Shown: positions 1 to 11,795 of the stretch, piece after piece | Layout of the letters: every line of letters begins with the position of its first letter | Position numbering within the stretch: the first letter of the stretch is position 1 | NCBI GenBank assembly: GCA_026874595.1 | Contig: CM049316.1 | Span: 60,335,676 to 60,399,675, forward strand | Direction: 5' to 3' | Length of the DNA stretch: 64,000 bases | Source of the DNA: Sipunculus nudus | Taxonomy: Eukaryota > Annelida > Sipuncula > Golfingiida > Sipunculidae | Notes under the pieces: generated by a model | Database searches by the model: none | The model's input: the letters and a program-made list of their open reading frames with translations, nothing else | What the model was told of the DNA's origin: nothing | Program-made: the position numbers and the translations under genes

Positions 1-822
1 TCTCCCAGGGTACAGTACAACATTGCGTCAGTGTCCGGTGTTGATAAAACATATTACAACTGACGAACATCGGCATGGCTCGGATATGACAATATTTTCC
101 ATCTCAGTGGTTCGGCATATCAGAGAATGTACCAGACCATCAGGATTTAACTGAACCCAATCTCTTTTTATTGAAAACCAATGTTTCCAGTTCTCTAGTA
201 ATTTGACAATAGACTACGCAGAATCGGACTCAAAAGTGATGTTTAGGGTTTGTGGGCGTCACAATCTGACCCCCACATTGCACTGCGGCTTCTACATAAA
301 TAGATGGTGTTGGTAAAAATGCAGTGCAGATGGTTATGTTGAATACAAATTATTTCAAGGAAAATTCCATAAACGTGGATGTTTTTGTGGTAAGGACTTA
401 GGGGAATAAGTAATATTTTGCAAGAATGCGCCTGTGAAATGTAAACAGAAAGTGTTTTCGTGAAATGTAACAAATTTGATTTTTAAGTTTGACAGTTGAG
501 ACAAGTAGTCAAACAGTGCCTACCAAGACGAGATTCGTTTTGATTAGAAACGATCTCTGGAGGAAAGGGTGGTTGGAGAACAGCAATGTTTACCACATCT
601 TCGTACACATTTTACTATTTTGTAATGTCTAAGTTCACGACGGGTCGCTCACGTGGGAGATAACTAGATGACGTAATCGCTCTTTTGATCTTTTGCTGGG
701 ATCGGAGTCAGACCCTATTAAAACGAAATCGGGGACGGGCGCTATTAAAATTTTGCCGGACCTTCTTTTAAACTCCTGGGAAATTCCGGTGCCACTAATT
801 TCGATCCCCGGGCGTCTGCTAA
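1..822. other. Unassigned AT-rich DNA
   Basis: No frame here reads like a protein family and I see no inverted repeat, RNA gene or repeat with a second copy in the window. The longest open frame, on the minus strand at 243-473, has no recognisable motif and low-complexity composition, so I treat it as chance. Confidence 0.5.

Positions 823-824
<2 letters not shown>

Positions 825-872
<48 letters not shown>
825..872. repeat. (AT)n microsatellite
   Basis: About 24 AT units followed by an imperfect GTAT/GAAT run. It creates spurious Ile-Tyr frames on both strands. Confidence 0.97.
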
Positions 873-881
<9 letters not shown>

Positions 882-1429
882 AATGTATGTATGTTTGTAA
901 CTGCATACACCGTGTATAACATTAATAGTCAGCTTACATTGTCACATAAAACAATGACTTTATTATCGAGTAATTTAATGATGACGTCATCGCGGATCAA
1001 ATGACAAAAGAAAAACTATAAGGTACACATTTGTCAGGTCGATAATGACACAGTTAACACTGTTTTATTAGAGGTGTAATGTGACTGGATGGATTTATAA
1101 CGGGCTATGAAACCGATTTTCTTCATCAGGCGTAGCCACTCAGGGAATCCATTTGTTAACATGCCTTACTTTGCCGATATGTAGACGCCTCCATGTTTTA
1201 CGACATTTACGTTTGCTCCGCCCTCTTGCCCCCAACACCATAATTTAGTCTTTATCCGCCATTGGCGCCCGGCATACAAATATTTACACCGACACCTATA
1301 TGTCATTTCGTGTAACACAAATAGATATTCCTGGATTTAATTCCATATACCTTGTGTACCATGGTTTTCGTTACATCTGATGTCGAATATAATGATAGTA
1401 AAATATTAGTGGTAAAAAAATATTCTGTA

Positions 1430-1870
1430 ATTAAAGGGGCTATTCCGATATCTGACGTTTATTAACTCAAGATAATCTCCTGCACCTTTGCTAAAAAATA
1501 AATCAGGAAAACGCCGATCCCATATAACAGAAGCTGTTTCTTTTGATTATAATCATGTGTTTGTAACATGGGGGAAGGGGCAACATGATCAAAACACATT
1601 CTGTGTCCCTATGGTGACTATAGGCAGAGGAAGTAGGGTTTTGCAAATGGCGTTTTGCAAATAGTGACCTTTCAACTTTCGCACATGCATGTGCAACCTA
1701 CCATGTGTGATTGTTAACATTAGCGCATGTACTATGTTTACTAACATGTTTTAGATAGACAAGGTCATGCATCCGTCACAGAGGCGTTATTAGAACCATT
1801 CTTTGCAGAAATTATCAACAGTTCATCAGCATGTAAGCAGAGTAAATCAGAAGTTCTACAGATTAGGGAG
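1430..1870. repeat. Dispersed repeat G, copy 1
   Basis: This stretch aligns along its length with 25005-25900. Shared landmarks in the same order are GATATCTGACGTTT, AACATGTGGG-like text, a duplicated TTTTGCAA motif, and CATCCGTCACAGAGGC near the end. The copy here is uninterrupted; the second copy is split by a 427-bp inverted-repeat element. No open frame is preserved in both, so a non-coding transposon or an old segmental duplication is more likely than a gene. The outer ends are not sharply defined and the family is not named. Confidence 0.7.
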
Positions 1871-2299
1871 GTTAGTGGCTGGCTTTAAAAGTATTAGTGT
1901 TCCCATTAATTTCGAATTCCAGTAGAGAATTTGATATTCCATTTTTGCGACAGAAAAAGAGATAAAAATGACAAATTTATCACATTTATTTGTAATTTAT
2001 GTTCAGATCTCCTGGAAGTTTTTTTAGGGTTTTGTTTTGGACGTCAGTTGTTGAAACTGGGCGATACTTTTTCTAATCAAACAACAGTGAAGCGAGATTC
2101 CTTACTGGTCATATCGACCCGGCACCTCTGTGTATCAGCCCGTTTAAATTTGATATTTTGGGGTAATAAATGCCTTGCCCTGGGATGTAATCGGGAAGTG
2201 CGTCCGAAATGTATGAAGACTACTTTATCAGCTGGCGTTCCAGGCGCTTTATAAATGCATGGTCATTATAATACAACATATTGTGCAGGTAAACGGTTA

Positions 2300-2494
2300 C
2301 AGGGGCGGATCTAGGATTTAGAAAAGGAGGGGCCCAGCCCATGCAGGAGATCTAATGACGAAACATGAAAAAGGGCCCCCATACAGGCGCGGAAAAGGGG
2401 GGTCTGAACCCCTTGACAAAGGTTGCGGTGGCTGAAAAAAAAGGGGGGGGGGGGGCTCGGATTTCCCTGGACCCCTCCCCTGGATCCACTTCAG
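2300..2494. mobile_element. MITE family A, copy 1 (195 bp)
   Basis: A short non-autonomous DNA transposon. It starts CAGGGGCGGATCTAG and ends in the inverted partner CTGGATCCACTTCAG. Both ends are flanked by the direct repeat GGTTA (2295-2299 and 2495-2499), a perfect 5-bp target-site duplication. The interior is purine-rich with poly-G and poly-A stretches and has no coding capacity. CAG...CTG ends are typical of hAT elements, but a classical hAT makes an 8-bp duplication, so the superfamily is open; hAT-type groups with 5-bp duplications are one option. Confidence 0.88.
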
Positions 2495-2571
2495 GGTTAA
2501 TTAAAAATGTAAAATTACTGCATGTATACAAGGTTTATAACATGCATACTCGTTCAATATACCATATGTAT

Positions 2572-2780
2572 CAGGGGCGGATCCAGGATTTAGGAAAAGG
2601 GGGGGTCCAACCCAAGAGGACTAATTAAATTCCTAAAAAAAAGGTCATTAGGTCCGAAAAGAGGGGGGTTGCAGGTCGCAAAATGTCATTTAAAACCCTT
2701 TAAAAAAGGTTGCTTCGGGTGAAAAAAAAAGGGGGGGGGGTTCCGGACCCCCTGGACCCCCCCCCCCGGATCCGCTTCTG
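2572..2780. mobile_element. MITE family A, copy 2 (209 bp)
   Basis: Begins CAGGGGCGGATCCAGG and ends GGATCCGCTTCTG, inverted with respect to each other. It is flanked by TGTAT at 2567-2571 and 2781-2785, again a perfect 5-bp duplication. The interior resembles copy 1, including the GGACCCCCTGGACCCC text before the right end and a poly-A/poly-G run. It lies only 78 bp from copy 1 in the same orientation, two separate insertions judging from the different duplications. Confidence 0.9.
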
Positions 2781-2785
2781 TGTAT

Positions 2786-4429
2786 ATGTAAATGTATGAG
2801 CTGGAGCGGACTCGGATAAGAAAAAGGTCCTGGAAATTTAAGTGAAAGCGGTCCAAATTAACACCATGGCCCCATTGGCCTCAATACTAGTATCTTGTGT
2901 ATGCCATCGGTCCACCGGGTTCACTTTGGCCCATTCAATCGCTGTATACGAAGGTCAAGTAAACGTATTCCAAATCTCATTATATTATCATGTAACACAA
3001 TTGCCTATGAAGTAAAAAAAAATTAAAAAAACAATTGGCACATCTAGGAGCACTGTCAACTCGGCAGTGGCGTCACACACAGGGAAATCCCCTGTGACTG
3101 AAAACTCTATAGATCTCATCAAAAGCTTAGTATTTCTGACACTAACAGCCCCAAAATTTCATAAATTTCTGAATTTAAGTCATTTCTAAATTTTGCCTGT
3201 GACGTCACACTTTGCACCAGCCAATCACATCAGGGCCCAGTCTCTCTCCTGGATGAAATCTACCATGCACAAAACAAACCCACGTGCTATTACGTTTACC
3301 TAACCTGAAAGGCTGACGTTTGGGTATATTTTAATGTGCAGTTGACCCCCGTTTGTGCAGTTATTATATAATGAAAATGTCCTGTCCCTGCAAGTTACAG
3401 ACTGAAACCTTCAATCAAGAATTTCTTTAGAATGTACCTTGGCTGATGTTTCCCATAAACATGCATTTTATTACGCTATACAAAGAATCGCCGGGACATG
3501 TCACCCTATTTTGTACAAAAAGCACAGGTTGTATGGGATCAATATATTCGGTGACACGCAATTATATGAAAATAACTTCGTATTATATACTGAGAGATTA
3601 AAAATTAGACAGACTGGGAAAATAATAACAGGCTCTAGTTTTTGTGGTCGGAATGAGGCTCTATCCCTGTCGTCTAGCCCCTGTATCTCAACATGTCAAC
3701 ACCGTCCCGGCGTCGCAAAAAAAATATATTAATATCATACTTATTTAAATCATAAAAATCGCCACGTTACTTCCTTTGATAAAAGCTAATTTGTGGTGGC
3801 AAACCAAATATATTCAAAAGAAGTATCGCGAAAAATAGGTGGGTAGGTGTGTTGGATCAAGGGTATATTTCCTCCTGATATAAGTAGCAGTGAAGAAAAA
3901 TGACTCAACATGACAAATTATAAAATATGAAGCCGATGAAATTTTCTAAATTAAGAGTTTGCCAAAATTTCCTTGGACCTTTTCAAACCAATAATAATTC
4001 CAATATAAGTAATTGAATAAAAAGGACAGTTACCCCGGGAATATGAGGACGCGACGAAAAAATTACGTTCAGCTGAGAATTGGTGTGGTTTCCATGATTG
4101 TTCTGAAGAACTTTGCCCCAAAGCTCATATTTGAGAAGAAAAGGTTTGAACATTTTGTAAAATTACATGACTCCTATAAGGCAGCTTGCATCACCTCAAT
4201 ATATTTTAGGATAAGTCATCTAAAGATTATGTCATGGTTGTCACACGGAAAGAAGATGGATTGTGATGTTAATTTTCCAAAGCATTAAAATGGTGACCTG
4301 AATTTAATGCTTTCTTTGACTTTATTGGCTTGGGAAATAAATGCCATCACTTGAAAAACTTTATATATGTAATGATATATGTTAATTTCTTCTGATGCTT
4401 CTCATGCAGTAACAATAATATACCGTCGC
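2786..4429. other. Unassigned DNA
   Basis: No family-like frame. Plus-strand frames at 3439-3732 and 4013-4288 are open for about 90 codons but have no recognisable domain, no partner exon and no second copy in the window. A short poly-A stretch lies at 3014-3030. Confidence 0.45.
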
Positions 4430-4745
4430 GCCATGGCTGAGCGGTAAGATATCACTCCATGCATGTTCCCAAGTTATTACCTCCACCCGGGAGGTTAAGT
4501 GTTTGCCGGCGTTGGTTTGTTTGTCTGTCTTTTTCTCTTTTAGTTTTATAGTCTTATATAAAAAGTTTTATAGCTTGGGGGTGATACAAGGAACAGTTGA
4601 TCAAGTTTTTCGGGTGATCCGGCATACCATCTGGACCCAGGATTTTTTTCAAAGGAAAATGCTGCATTTTTGACAATGCCATATGGGGTTAATAAGCTGC
4701 CTTGCCGGAGGTCTGCGCTCCTTGAGTGCTTTTCTATCGAAGCAT
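4430..4745 (+). repeat. Dispersed repeat H, copy 1 (SINE-like)
   Basis: It contains a tRNA-like opening (GCCATGGCTGAGCGGTAAGA resembles a pol III A box), then CCGGGAGGTTAAGTGTTTG, a GTTGGTTTGTTTGTCTGTC segment, a middle resembling text near 48400, and the end GGAGGTCTGCGCTCCTTGAG. The GAGGTT...TTGGTTTGTTTGTCTGTC and GGAGGTCTGCGCTC motifs are widespread in invertebrate repeats as far as I recall. A second, diverged copy lies at 48215-48620. The tRNA-like head is only suggestive, since no convincing B box follows. Confidence 0.55.
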
Positions 4746-6846
4746 ACTATTTTCTTTTTGACTGTTGCCTTAATCTACGAACATATTGTTGAACTACGTG
4801 CATGTTAGTCCATTTATGAAAGGTTCTTATGACGGTTCTGTGGCGGTTGGATGAGCTTGTTTTTTCTAAAAGCTGTAAGTAAACACGGAACATCCACCAA
4901 TATTGACAAACAGAAAAAAATGTAACATATATAGTGATTAATTGCAGAGGTGCATAAGTTAAAACAGTCACTAGTTGCAAAACGCGCTTTGTAAAACTCG
5001 GTATCTCCTGACTTGTCTCCATATGTCCTTGTTTAATGTGTTTGTTTTATTTTATGCATGTCCCTCACATATTATAGACACGTTCATATAAATAAGGCAA
5101 ACAGTCTATGAGCGGTGGGATCGGCGTTTTCTGGCGTATTTTATACAGTATCCAAGTGATTATCTTAATTGAACAGACGACAGATACCGGAAAAGGTCCC
5201 TGTAAAGACATTTGGCAGGATACAGACACGAGCTCTGCTTGGGACTTCCTAATTATATTTGCAAATAAAATACGCCAGAGAGAAGGTAATTAATTAATTT
5301 AGTGGTCGTCACTGAGCATGGGCCTTATCTACTGAGAAAATGGGAAAGGGACAGGCTGAATTCGCTGAATTAAAAACCCCGCTAAATCTCTGGACATCCC
5401 GCCCCCCCCCCCCGTTTGGGACCTATAGAGAACGACAGCGTTTCCAGTATTTCAAAAAATTCCCTCCATCCCGCCATCTAATGTTTTATATAACACGTTT
5501 ATATTTGGTAATGCAAAGGTAGATTTGCTCAGTTTTCAACGCATTATTTTGCATTATTTAAATTAAATTTAAATCAACTGCATTTAAAAAATTCAACAGT
5601 GTACATGTACTCAATGCTAATATGTATGACGATTCGATGAGGAAATTGAAGCGGACCATATGCTAAATTTCCTCAACATTAGATGTATAATTAATAGATT
5701 AAAGAGGGAAATATGGAGAAACTGTCAACTTGATGACAGATTTATCTCAAATTCGTTATGTTGAAAATTAGTGTCTTTTTATTCCCCAAAAATGTGAGGA
5801 AAAAAAGGTTCTCTGTCCCCAACTCATAGACGTGAAGCTGCCTTGTCCCGTGTCCCCCTTGAAACAAAGCTTGTGTCACTGAGGAAAAAAAGCCTTTAGT
5901 TGCTCATACTAAATAAGTACGTCAAAAGGCTGATGAGAGACTTGACGAGCCCAGTCAAATTTTACTATGTCACGCTTAACATCAAGGAAGGCGATAACAG
6001 AATAATCAACGCGAGGAGTTATACTATTTTCTCTTGTCCCGAGGCAAACAAGCAGAATAATATATGGCTGTTAATTTACAACATATCGACCTGGCCAATC
6101 TAAACACAAACCGATACATGAGACAAATAGAAGTCTCACTTCTAATGTTAGGTGCAACATTGAAAAAATAAGCAATATTCTTTCATTAAAATGAGGAACG
6201 TTTAAAATAGAAGTGTTTACACATGCAGTATTTCCTAAATTAACTAATTAGAGTATTTCCTTGATGTAAATGCATTCCAAATGGTACTTCAGAACTATAT
6301 GTGTGACTGAAAAAATATTTAATACATCAAGCTTCCATTAGCTATCCGAACATAATTTTTTTTATATCGTTCTCTTATCAATCTTAATAGATGAATACAA
6401 AATCTCTTGTTTTCCCTGGCAGTGTTTTGAATTGTCTCATTTTTTCCAGGCAAACCTACAAGATCTTTCGGCATAATCCTATAGACGGTAGTTCAATATG
6501 AAAACAAAAACAAATGCTGTTGTTTGGAGCACAATTTAAAAAAATTAATTTACAGGCTTCAACGTTTTGTACGCACAGAATTAAAAGACAAACAAAACAA
6601 TATTTTATGCAGGCTTGCTCTAGAAACGTTATCTTTAATTTCCCGTTACTGGGAACAAGTTTACTGATTCCGTGACATAGAACGGGATATTTTGTCTGGA
6701 AATCCGAGAGGATATGGCCAGAAATCATATAGTTGAAGCCAGACATTTCTATGAGTAAAACAACCGGGCGTCTAAGGAATCGGCTGCATTTGTCAAATTT
6801 CTGCCATCACAAAATATTAACAACCAAAATAACTGATATATGTATA
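4746..6846. other. Unassigned DNA
   Basis: No recognisable gene. Minus-strand frames at 4747-5022 and 6456-6746 are about 90 codons each without family motifs. A poly-C run at 5403-5414 with CCCGCC on either side may be the remains of a poly-G-bearing MITE, but no second terminus was found. Confidence 0.45.
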
Positions 6847-7052
6847 TTATATCGTTGTGTCGAACTCGGTTAAGTCGAATTCCCGCATGTGTCGAAGTCG
6901 ATTGTTGGGTCCCTGCAAAAAAACAGTTCAAACCTTACTAATTTAACTCCGCTTGTGTCGAAGTCGGATGTGTCGAAAACCCTGATGTGTCGAGGTATTT
7001 TGTTGGTCCCCAGCTGATATTTCTATCATTTAACTCGAAGTCATGTTTGGAT

Positions 7053-7300
7053 AACAGTTGTGCACGGCCCGTCAATTATGATTGGGCCGTGGCGGCCAGT
7101 CATAATTATTAATACCAACAAGGCCCTCACTCATCAAGCGCGATGGGTCTGTCGCTCGACTCGAGGTCATGCCGCTTCAATGTTTTGACAACAGTTGTGC
7201 ACGATCGCACGACCATACCTACGGCCGCGATGACCAGTTACATAATTAATACCGGCAAGGATCTTACTCAACAATCGCGATGGCTTACATACCTAGTCCG
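7053..7300. repeat. Tandem duplication, about 137-bp period
   Basis: Two diverged copies in tandem inside the pogo-like element. Each contains AACAGTTGTGCACG followed by a GGCCGYG block, CCAGT-ATAATTA-TAATACC, CAAGG and a CGCGATGG word. The copies differ by many substitutions and small indels, so the duplication is old. Confidence 0.7.
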
Positions 7301-7443
7301 TTGTTTACCTATTTAGCCAATTAGTCACTCATGATCATGTTTTTCTTCTCTCGCCGACAGAGCATTAATGAGAAGTTATTGATAAACCAAACATAATCCA
7401 ATCCTTCCCTTTGATGTGTCTAGGATAAACATACAGGAATCTA

Positions 7444-7650
7444 TATAAAGGGAGGAAGATGAGATCTATATCAGACTGACTCTTATTAACCATAGTATAC
7501 AGTATTCCTGCTTCACTTTTATATTGTTCGTGTCCTGTTTGCTATGGCGTCGCGGCCTGCTGAGCGTAAGCTTGATGTAAACCAAATTCGCTCTTTTTTT
7601 CTCTCTCTCTCTATCTCTCTCTCTTCACACCCACTATTTTTCTGTTTCAG
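7444..7650 (+). pseudogene. Possible promoter and truncated first exon inside the pogo-like element
   Basis: TATAAAG at 7444-7450 is followed 94 bp later by an ATG at 7544 that opens a short frame beginning MASRPAERKLDVNQI. The frame then runs into a (TC)n tract. A donor-like GTAAGC lies at 7566 and a good acceptor, a pyrimidine run ending TTTCAG, ends at 7650. This looks like the 5' end of a transposase gene kept in an internally deleted element. The protein is too short to identify, so the coding claim rests on layout only. Confidence 0.3.
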
Positions 7651-7901
7651 TTTGAAATTCTATGACGCTAAAAGTTATCGTCTTAACAAAATAAAAGAAT
7701 GAAAAGAAATAATAATAAGAAATCTAAAGGGCTCACGCAAACATTTGTGAGAACTATATAATATAGGCCCTATACATGTGCAGTATTTATCGATAATAAT
7801 CACGGCTGAAGAAGGTTGAATATAATGAACACCGGTTGTCTCGAACTCTGCTTGTGTCGAAGTAAATTCACCTGTCCCTTCGACTTCGACACAACGAGGT
7901 T

Positions 7902-7902
<1 letters not shown>

Positions 7903-7954
<52 letters not shown>
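7903..7954. repeat. (TA)n microsatellite
   Basis: About 26 TA units, starting exactly at the right terminus of the pogo-like element; probably grown from the TA target site. Confidence 0.97.
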
Positions 7955-7958
<4 letters not shown>

Positions 7959-8288
7959 ACACCATTGGAGATGTGAACGACCAGGTTCTTTTAACTGTAA
8001 AACCAAATGGCTGAAACTCTTGCATACGTACGTATACTCCAAAAGATAAATAAGTCAATATTAAAAAAAAATTATATTAAAGAAAGCATACAGTTACGGT
8101 TCTCTGGAGAGGCGCTCCATACACAGAAGCACTGATGACATTTAACGTCCGATGATGACCACAAAAATAATCTCCAAGTCCGTAAACCACAGTACACAGC
8201 GTGGTCACTTGTTTGCACTGCTCCTAGTCACATGACACAGGTGACATCGGAATGTTGTGTTGCCCGACTAACCGTTTTTTTTCGCGCT
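7955..8288. other. Unassigned DNA
   Basis: No frame, RNA gene or repeat partner recognised. A short poly-A stretch sits at 8064-8073. Confidence 0.45.
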
Positions 8289-8588
8289 GTGTTAACAGTT
8301 AAATCAGTCCACCTTTAGATACACGGAGCTCCGACCAATAAAAGCCCCTCGTTGGAGTATTGGGATAACTCACAAGACACAGTTCATGCAGCACTCACTA
8401 ATAAACACACAGACGATTCTATCTTGAATTTGTTCCAGTTGTGTTAAAAGTACAATCAGTCCACCTTTAGATACACGGAGCTCCGAACAAAAACAGTCTC
8501 TTGTTGGAGTATTGAAATAACTCTCAAGACACAGTTCACGCGGCACTCAATAATAAGCACACAGACGAATCTTTCTTGAATTAGAGTC
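8289..8588. repeat. Tandem duplication, 152-bp period
   Basis: Two copies starting GTGTTAACAG (8289) and GTGTTAAAAG (8441). Both contain AATCAGTCCACCTTTAGATA, CACGGAGCTCCGA, GTTGGAGTATTG, AAGACACAGTTCA and CACACAGACGA in the same order. Identity is high, with a few substitutions and indels, pointing to a fairly recent unequal exchange. No frame is kept open across both copies. Confidence 0.9.
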
Positions 8589-9345
8589 AATTTCTTTCCA
8601 GCTGATGTTTCCTGGAATCACCCAGCTCTAACTAACCGAAAATGCTTCCACACAGCCATATCCAGTACCTCGACAATAACGCGTTTAAATAATGACCTCG
8701 GTCTGTTCCTGGAAGCGATCACAACAGGTTTAATTCGCCAGATTTAGATTTCCGTTGGCTTAAATGCGATACTCGCTCTGAAGTCCGTTACAGAGAAATC
8801 ACCGAGGCCTTCCTCAGGCACCGATAATCTACTTTTATAGACAATGAGCTGTCTGAAAGCTGATGCACGCAGACCTGCCCCTGGACTGCAGATATCTTCA
8901 GGCTACACGAACTAGCGCACTGATCGGGCATTTGCCGCGAACATCTTCTTAATCAAATCACGACTTACATCCGCTTGCTGACGTCACAGGTCCTGACCGT
9001 TTTCTGACCTATCGCGACTTCCTATTATGCCGAATGCCAATTATTACATGAGTTTTGATATGGACACGCCTCTAGAGACAAAACCCTGGGAAAAACAAAC
9101 TAAACAGGTGCACATCCTTTGAAATCTACAACAAACCATCGTTACTATAGAGACAGGCGGCTCCCGCGGAATTAAACTAAACTGAAATTAACATCAAACG
9201 AGACACGTGTGCTTTCTAACCAAAGGTCTCACGCTCATATCTAAACATTATACTCAATATAAATGTACAATAAATTATCAATACAATCATCTGGTTATAC
9301 TCCCTGCTTGATCATGCAATACAATAAATAAGGCACAGTCCTCTA
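8589..9345. other. Unassigned DNA
   Basis: Mixed-composition sequence without a family-like frame. It could be the continuation of a larger element that includes the 152-bp duplication, but no terminus was found. Confidence 0.4.
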
Positions 9346-9346
9346 G

Positions 9347-9348
9347 TG

Positions 9349-9406
<58 letters not shown>
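9347..9406. repeat. (AC)n(AT)n compound microsatellite
   Basis: About 12 AC units pass directly into about 18 AT units. Confidence 0.97.
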
Positions 9407-9408
<2 letters not shown>

Positions 9409-9589
9409 CTAAAAGAAAATATATAACTGAAAGTAGTAAAACTAAAAGCTTGGCAGCACTTTTGAGTTTATGTGAGTGTAATATGGTTTCTTCCCCTGTC
9501 CCAATGATATAACGACCCGAGATATAAAAAAATGCTTTTAGACTCTGGTATACACACACACCTACTTACGCTGCTGGACCTAGCACCAT

Positions 9590-9617
9590 CACACACACGC
9601 ACACACACATCCCCCCC

Positions 9618-9665
<48 letters not shown>
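9590..9665. repeat. (AC)n / poly-C / (AT)n compound microsatellite
   Basis: CA repeats interrupted by a run of C, then CACACA, then about 18 AT units. It has the same CA-to-TA order as the tract 240 bp upstream. Confidence 0.95.
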
Positions 9666-9666
<1 letters not shown>

Positions 9667-10202
9667 TTATATACTAGTGCTGTTAACACAAAAAAGGGGT
9701 GAGGTTGTAAATCGGATGGACCAGGAGTAGGTCTTGACATTATGGATCCACCGTAATTCCCGTCACTCAGGAGAGCGTAATGATCCTAGTTCTTGGCGCT
9801 AAGTACGGTAGATCTGAGGTATCGGCTGATAAATGCCTGCAGTGTCTTGACTCCAAGTTGAACCCATAGCCGAGCTGCATGCACAATTGTTGATCAACTG
9901 TAAATCCAGAGAGAAGAAAACTGTCATATCTGCCAGGAAGTACAGATATACGAGCTACGGATTGCACTTTCAGGATTAAAGGTGAACATTCTCATGACCG
10001 AAGTAAAATCAGGTAGATATTATTGACGTAAGCCTTCAGTGAAATATTGACATTTATCCTACGTTTTCTTTTAGGTTGAAGTTTTTAATCTTTTCAAGCC
10101 AAGGTATCTTGGCCCCTTCTGCGAATCTGATGCCAGCCCACGTTTAAAGTGAATTGTGGCAAGATTAGAGCTAAGACGGGCTCACAGAAGTTAAGCCTAT
10201 AA

Positions 10203-10206
<4 letters not shown>

Positions 10207-10276
<70 letters not shown>
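10207..10276. repeat. (TA)n(CA)n(TA)n microsatellite
   Basis: Two TA blocks separated by a short CACACACA block. Generates an Ile-Tyr frame on the minus strand. Confidence 0.96.
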
Positions 10277-10278
<2 letters not shown>

Positions 10279-10813
10279 AATTTAACATGCATTTTACATC
10301 GTTGTTTCGTTGTTACTCATTAGAAACGCACTGTAGAGTGGAATGGGGACAACTATAGTTGCTAGGCGATAGATGAAAGGTCACTTTAGTTGCTGTTGAT
10401 GAAAATATATGAAAAACGTATGTGCGAAACCCTGGATCTCTAATTTACCCCAAATGTCATTGTTAAACGTGTTTAAGCCACGAACGGCGGTCATTTTGTT
10501 GGACAAGTAGTAAACTGCATGTAGATTTAAACAAAAAAGACATCCGTTTGCAAGGTACATGCGCTGGACTTTTTGTTTAATAGACGTCAGATATAAGAAA
10601 AAGCTCATTTTAATATTTAAATAGAATTAGAAATAATTTAGCAAAAGGAAAAAAATGATGCTCCAGCCTACGATGCAAGTTAAGTGTCCTTATTCTCCTA
10701 CTTCTCTTTTTCTCTGTCCATTTTTTCACTTATAGGAAATGATTATGTAACTTTAAGGTAAAACTGAATCAATGGTTTCACATGCTGATGAGATAGTTCT
10801 GAGATGTTTGATC
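10277..10813. other. Unassigned DNA
   Basis: No recognisable gene or repeat partner. The minus-strand frame at 10381-10608 has no domain. Confidence 0.45.
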
Positions 10814-10886
10814 GTCACATTTATAAGGCGTCACTTTTATAACGCGTCACATTTATAACATGTCACATTTATAACGCGTCACATTT
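10814..10886. repeat. Minisatellite, 16-bp unit, about 4.5 copies
   Basis: Units of GTCACATTTATAACGC form repeated GTCAC at 16-bp spacing. Variants differ at the last bases (AAGGC, AACGC, AACAT). Confidence 0.9.
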
Positions 10887-11385
10887 CTTTTATAACATAT
10901 ATTAAAATACTTGAAGTTTGGAAACCCTAACAGACATGGCAAACGAAAGGAAAGGCTTTTGTAAAAGAAAATTTTATGCTGGCCCAAAAAACATGGTGCA
11001 TTGCTTTTTCTGAGCTATTTTCTTTTTCCGGGCTACAGGAATTAGAAATGTCATGAAAGCCTCTAGGCATAAAACCTGCAAATAAACACGCAGTATCTTT
11101 TATTGACTACACATTAGAGTACCTGACCTGCAAACCGCACACAGTATAGGGTTCATAGTGCTAGTGGGAGTGGATTTTGCATTAGGAAATGAAAAATCTG
11201 GTATCAGGTGTCCTTATTAATAAAGCCGGGGAAATTTTATACCAATGACTTAGCGAAATGCCATGACCTCTTTATATCTAGAGCAAGTGTGAAAACAAAA
11301 GATTGTATCCCTAAGGGTAAGAGTAATTCTCATTATATCCCATAATATATGGCTTTCATCAATATTCAAAATCTATAGAGAGTAC
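10887..11385. other. Unassigned DNA
   Basis: No feature recognised between the 16-bp minisatellite and the family B element. Confidence 0.4.
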
Positions 11386-11790
11386 CAGTGGCGTCAATTA
11401 ATTTGTTTTAAAAAGGCGGGGGGGGGGGGTTACTCGCAGGCGTGGGAGGGTAATCAAAGTTCGGACTGCTCTTTTATAAACACACACCCACACATGCACA
11501 CATATTTCAAATATAAACCATTTAACTATAAGGTTTTTAAAAATAAGGTATTATGTTTTACGTAAACATGTTGGAAGTAAATATTAATTCCAAACCAATT
11601 TAAGATATAAAAAACTCACTGTAAAATCGGAAATGGAATTTAAGTCTATTATTCTATAAATATTAATATAGTTAATTTCAAATATATAAATGTTATTCTT
11701 TCAATACCAGGGTGAACAATTACATTGACCATCCCCTCTTGCTAAAAGGTAAGGGGATATTTAACATCAACCCCTTGTATTTACGACCCT
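11386..11790. mobile_element. MITE family B (hAT-like), copy 1
   Basis: Starts CAGTGGCGTCAATTAATTTG and a poly-G run, ends GTATTTACGACCCT, the decayed inverted partner. The interior matches the copy at 19861-20280 (AAAATAAGGTATTATGTTT, GGAATTTAAGTCTATTATTC, ACATTGACCATCCCCTCTTG). The flanks GAGAGTAC and CAGAGTGT agree at 5 of 8 positions, perhaps a worn 8-bp target duplication. No coding capacity. Unlike most copies it carries no long TA tract. Confidence 0.8.
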
Positions 11791-11795
11791 ACAGA

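Larger units (their letters stand above)
6848..7908. mobile_element. Pogo/mariner-like non-autonomous element
   Basis: The left end reads TATCGTTGTGTCGAACTCGG and the right end reads, on the opposite strand, AGTGAAACCTCGTTGTGTCG. The two share CGTTGTGTCGAA, and both margins hold further TGTCGAAGTCG words in subterminal position, on both strands. GTRRAACCTCG-type termini next to TA are typical of pogo/Tigger and related IS630-Tc1-mariner elements. The right end runs directly into a (TA)n tract, consistent with a TA target. No transposase domain is visible. The left end is shorter than the right by about 8 bases, so its exact boundary is uncertain. Confidence 0.55.

Noticed and set aside
635-1004. 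Open frames on both strands over the AT tract
   Set aside because: Ile-Tyr runs are translated (AT)n; no other domain.
9287-9740. Two 90-codon minus-strand frames
   Set aside because: Their cores are translated TA/CA microsatellites.
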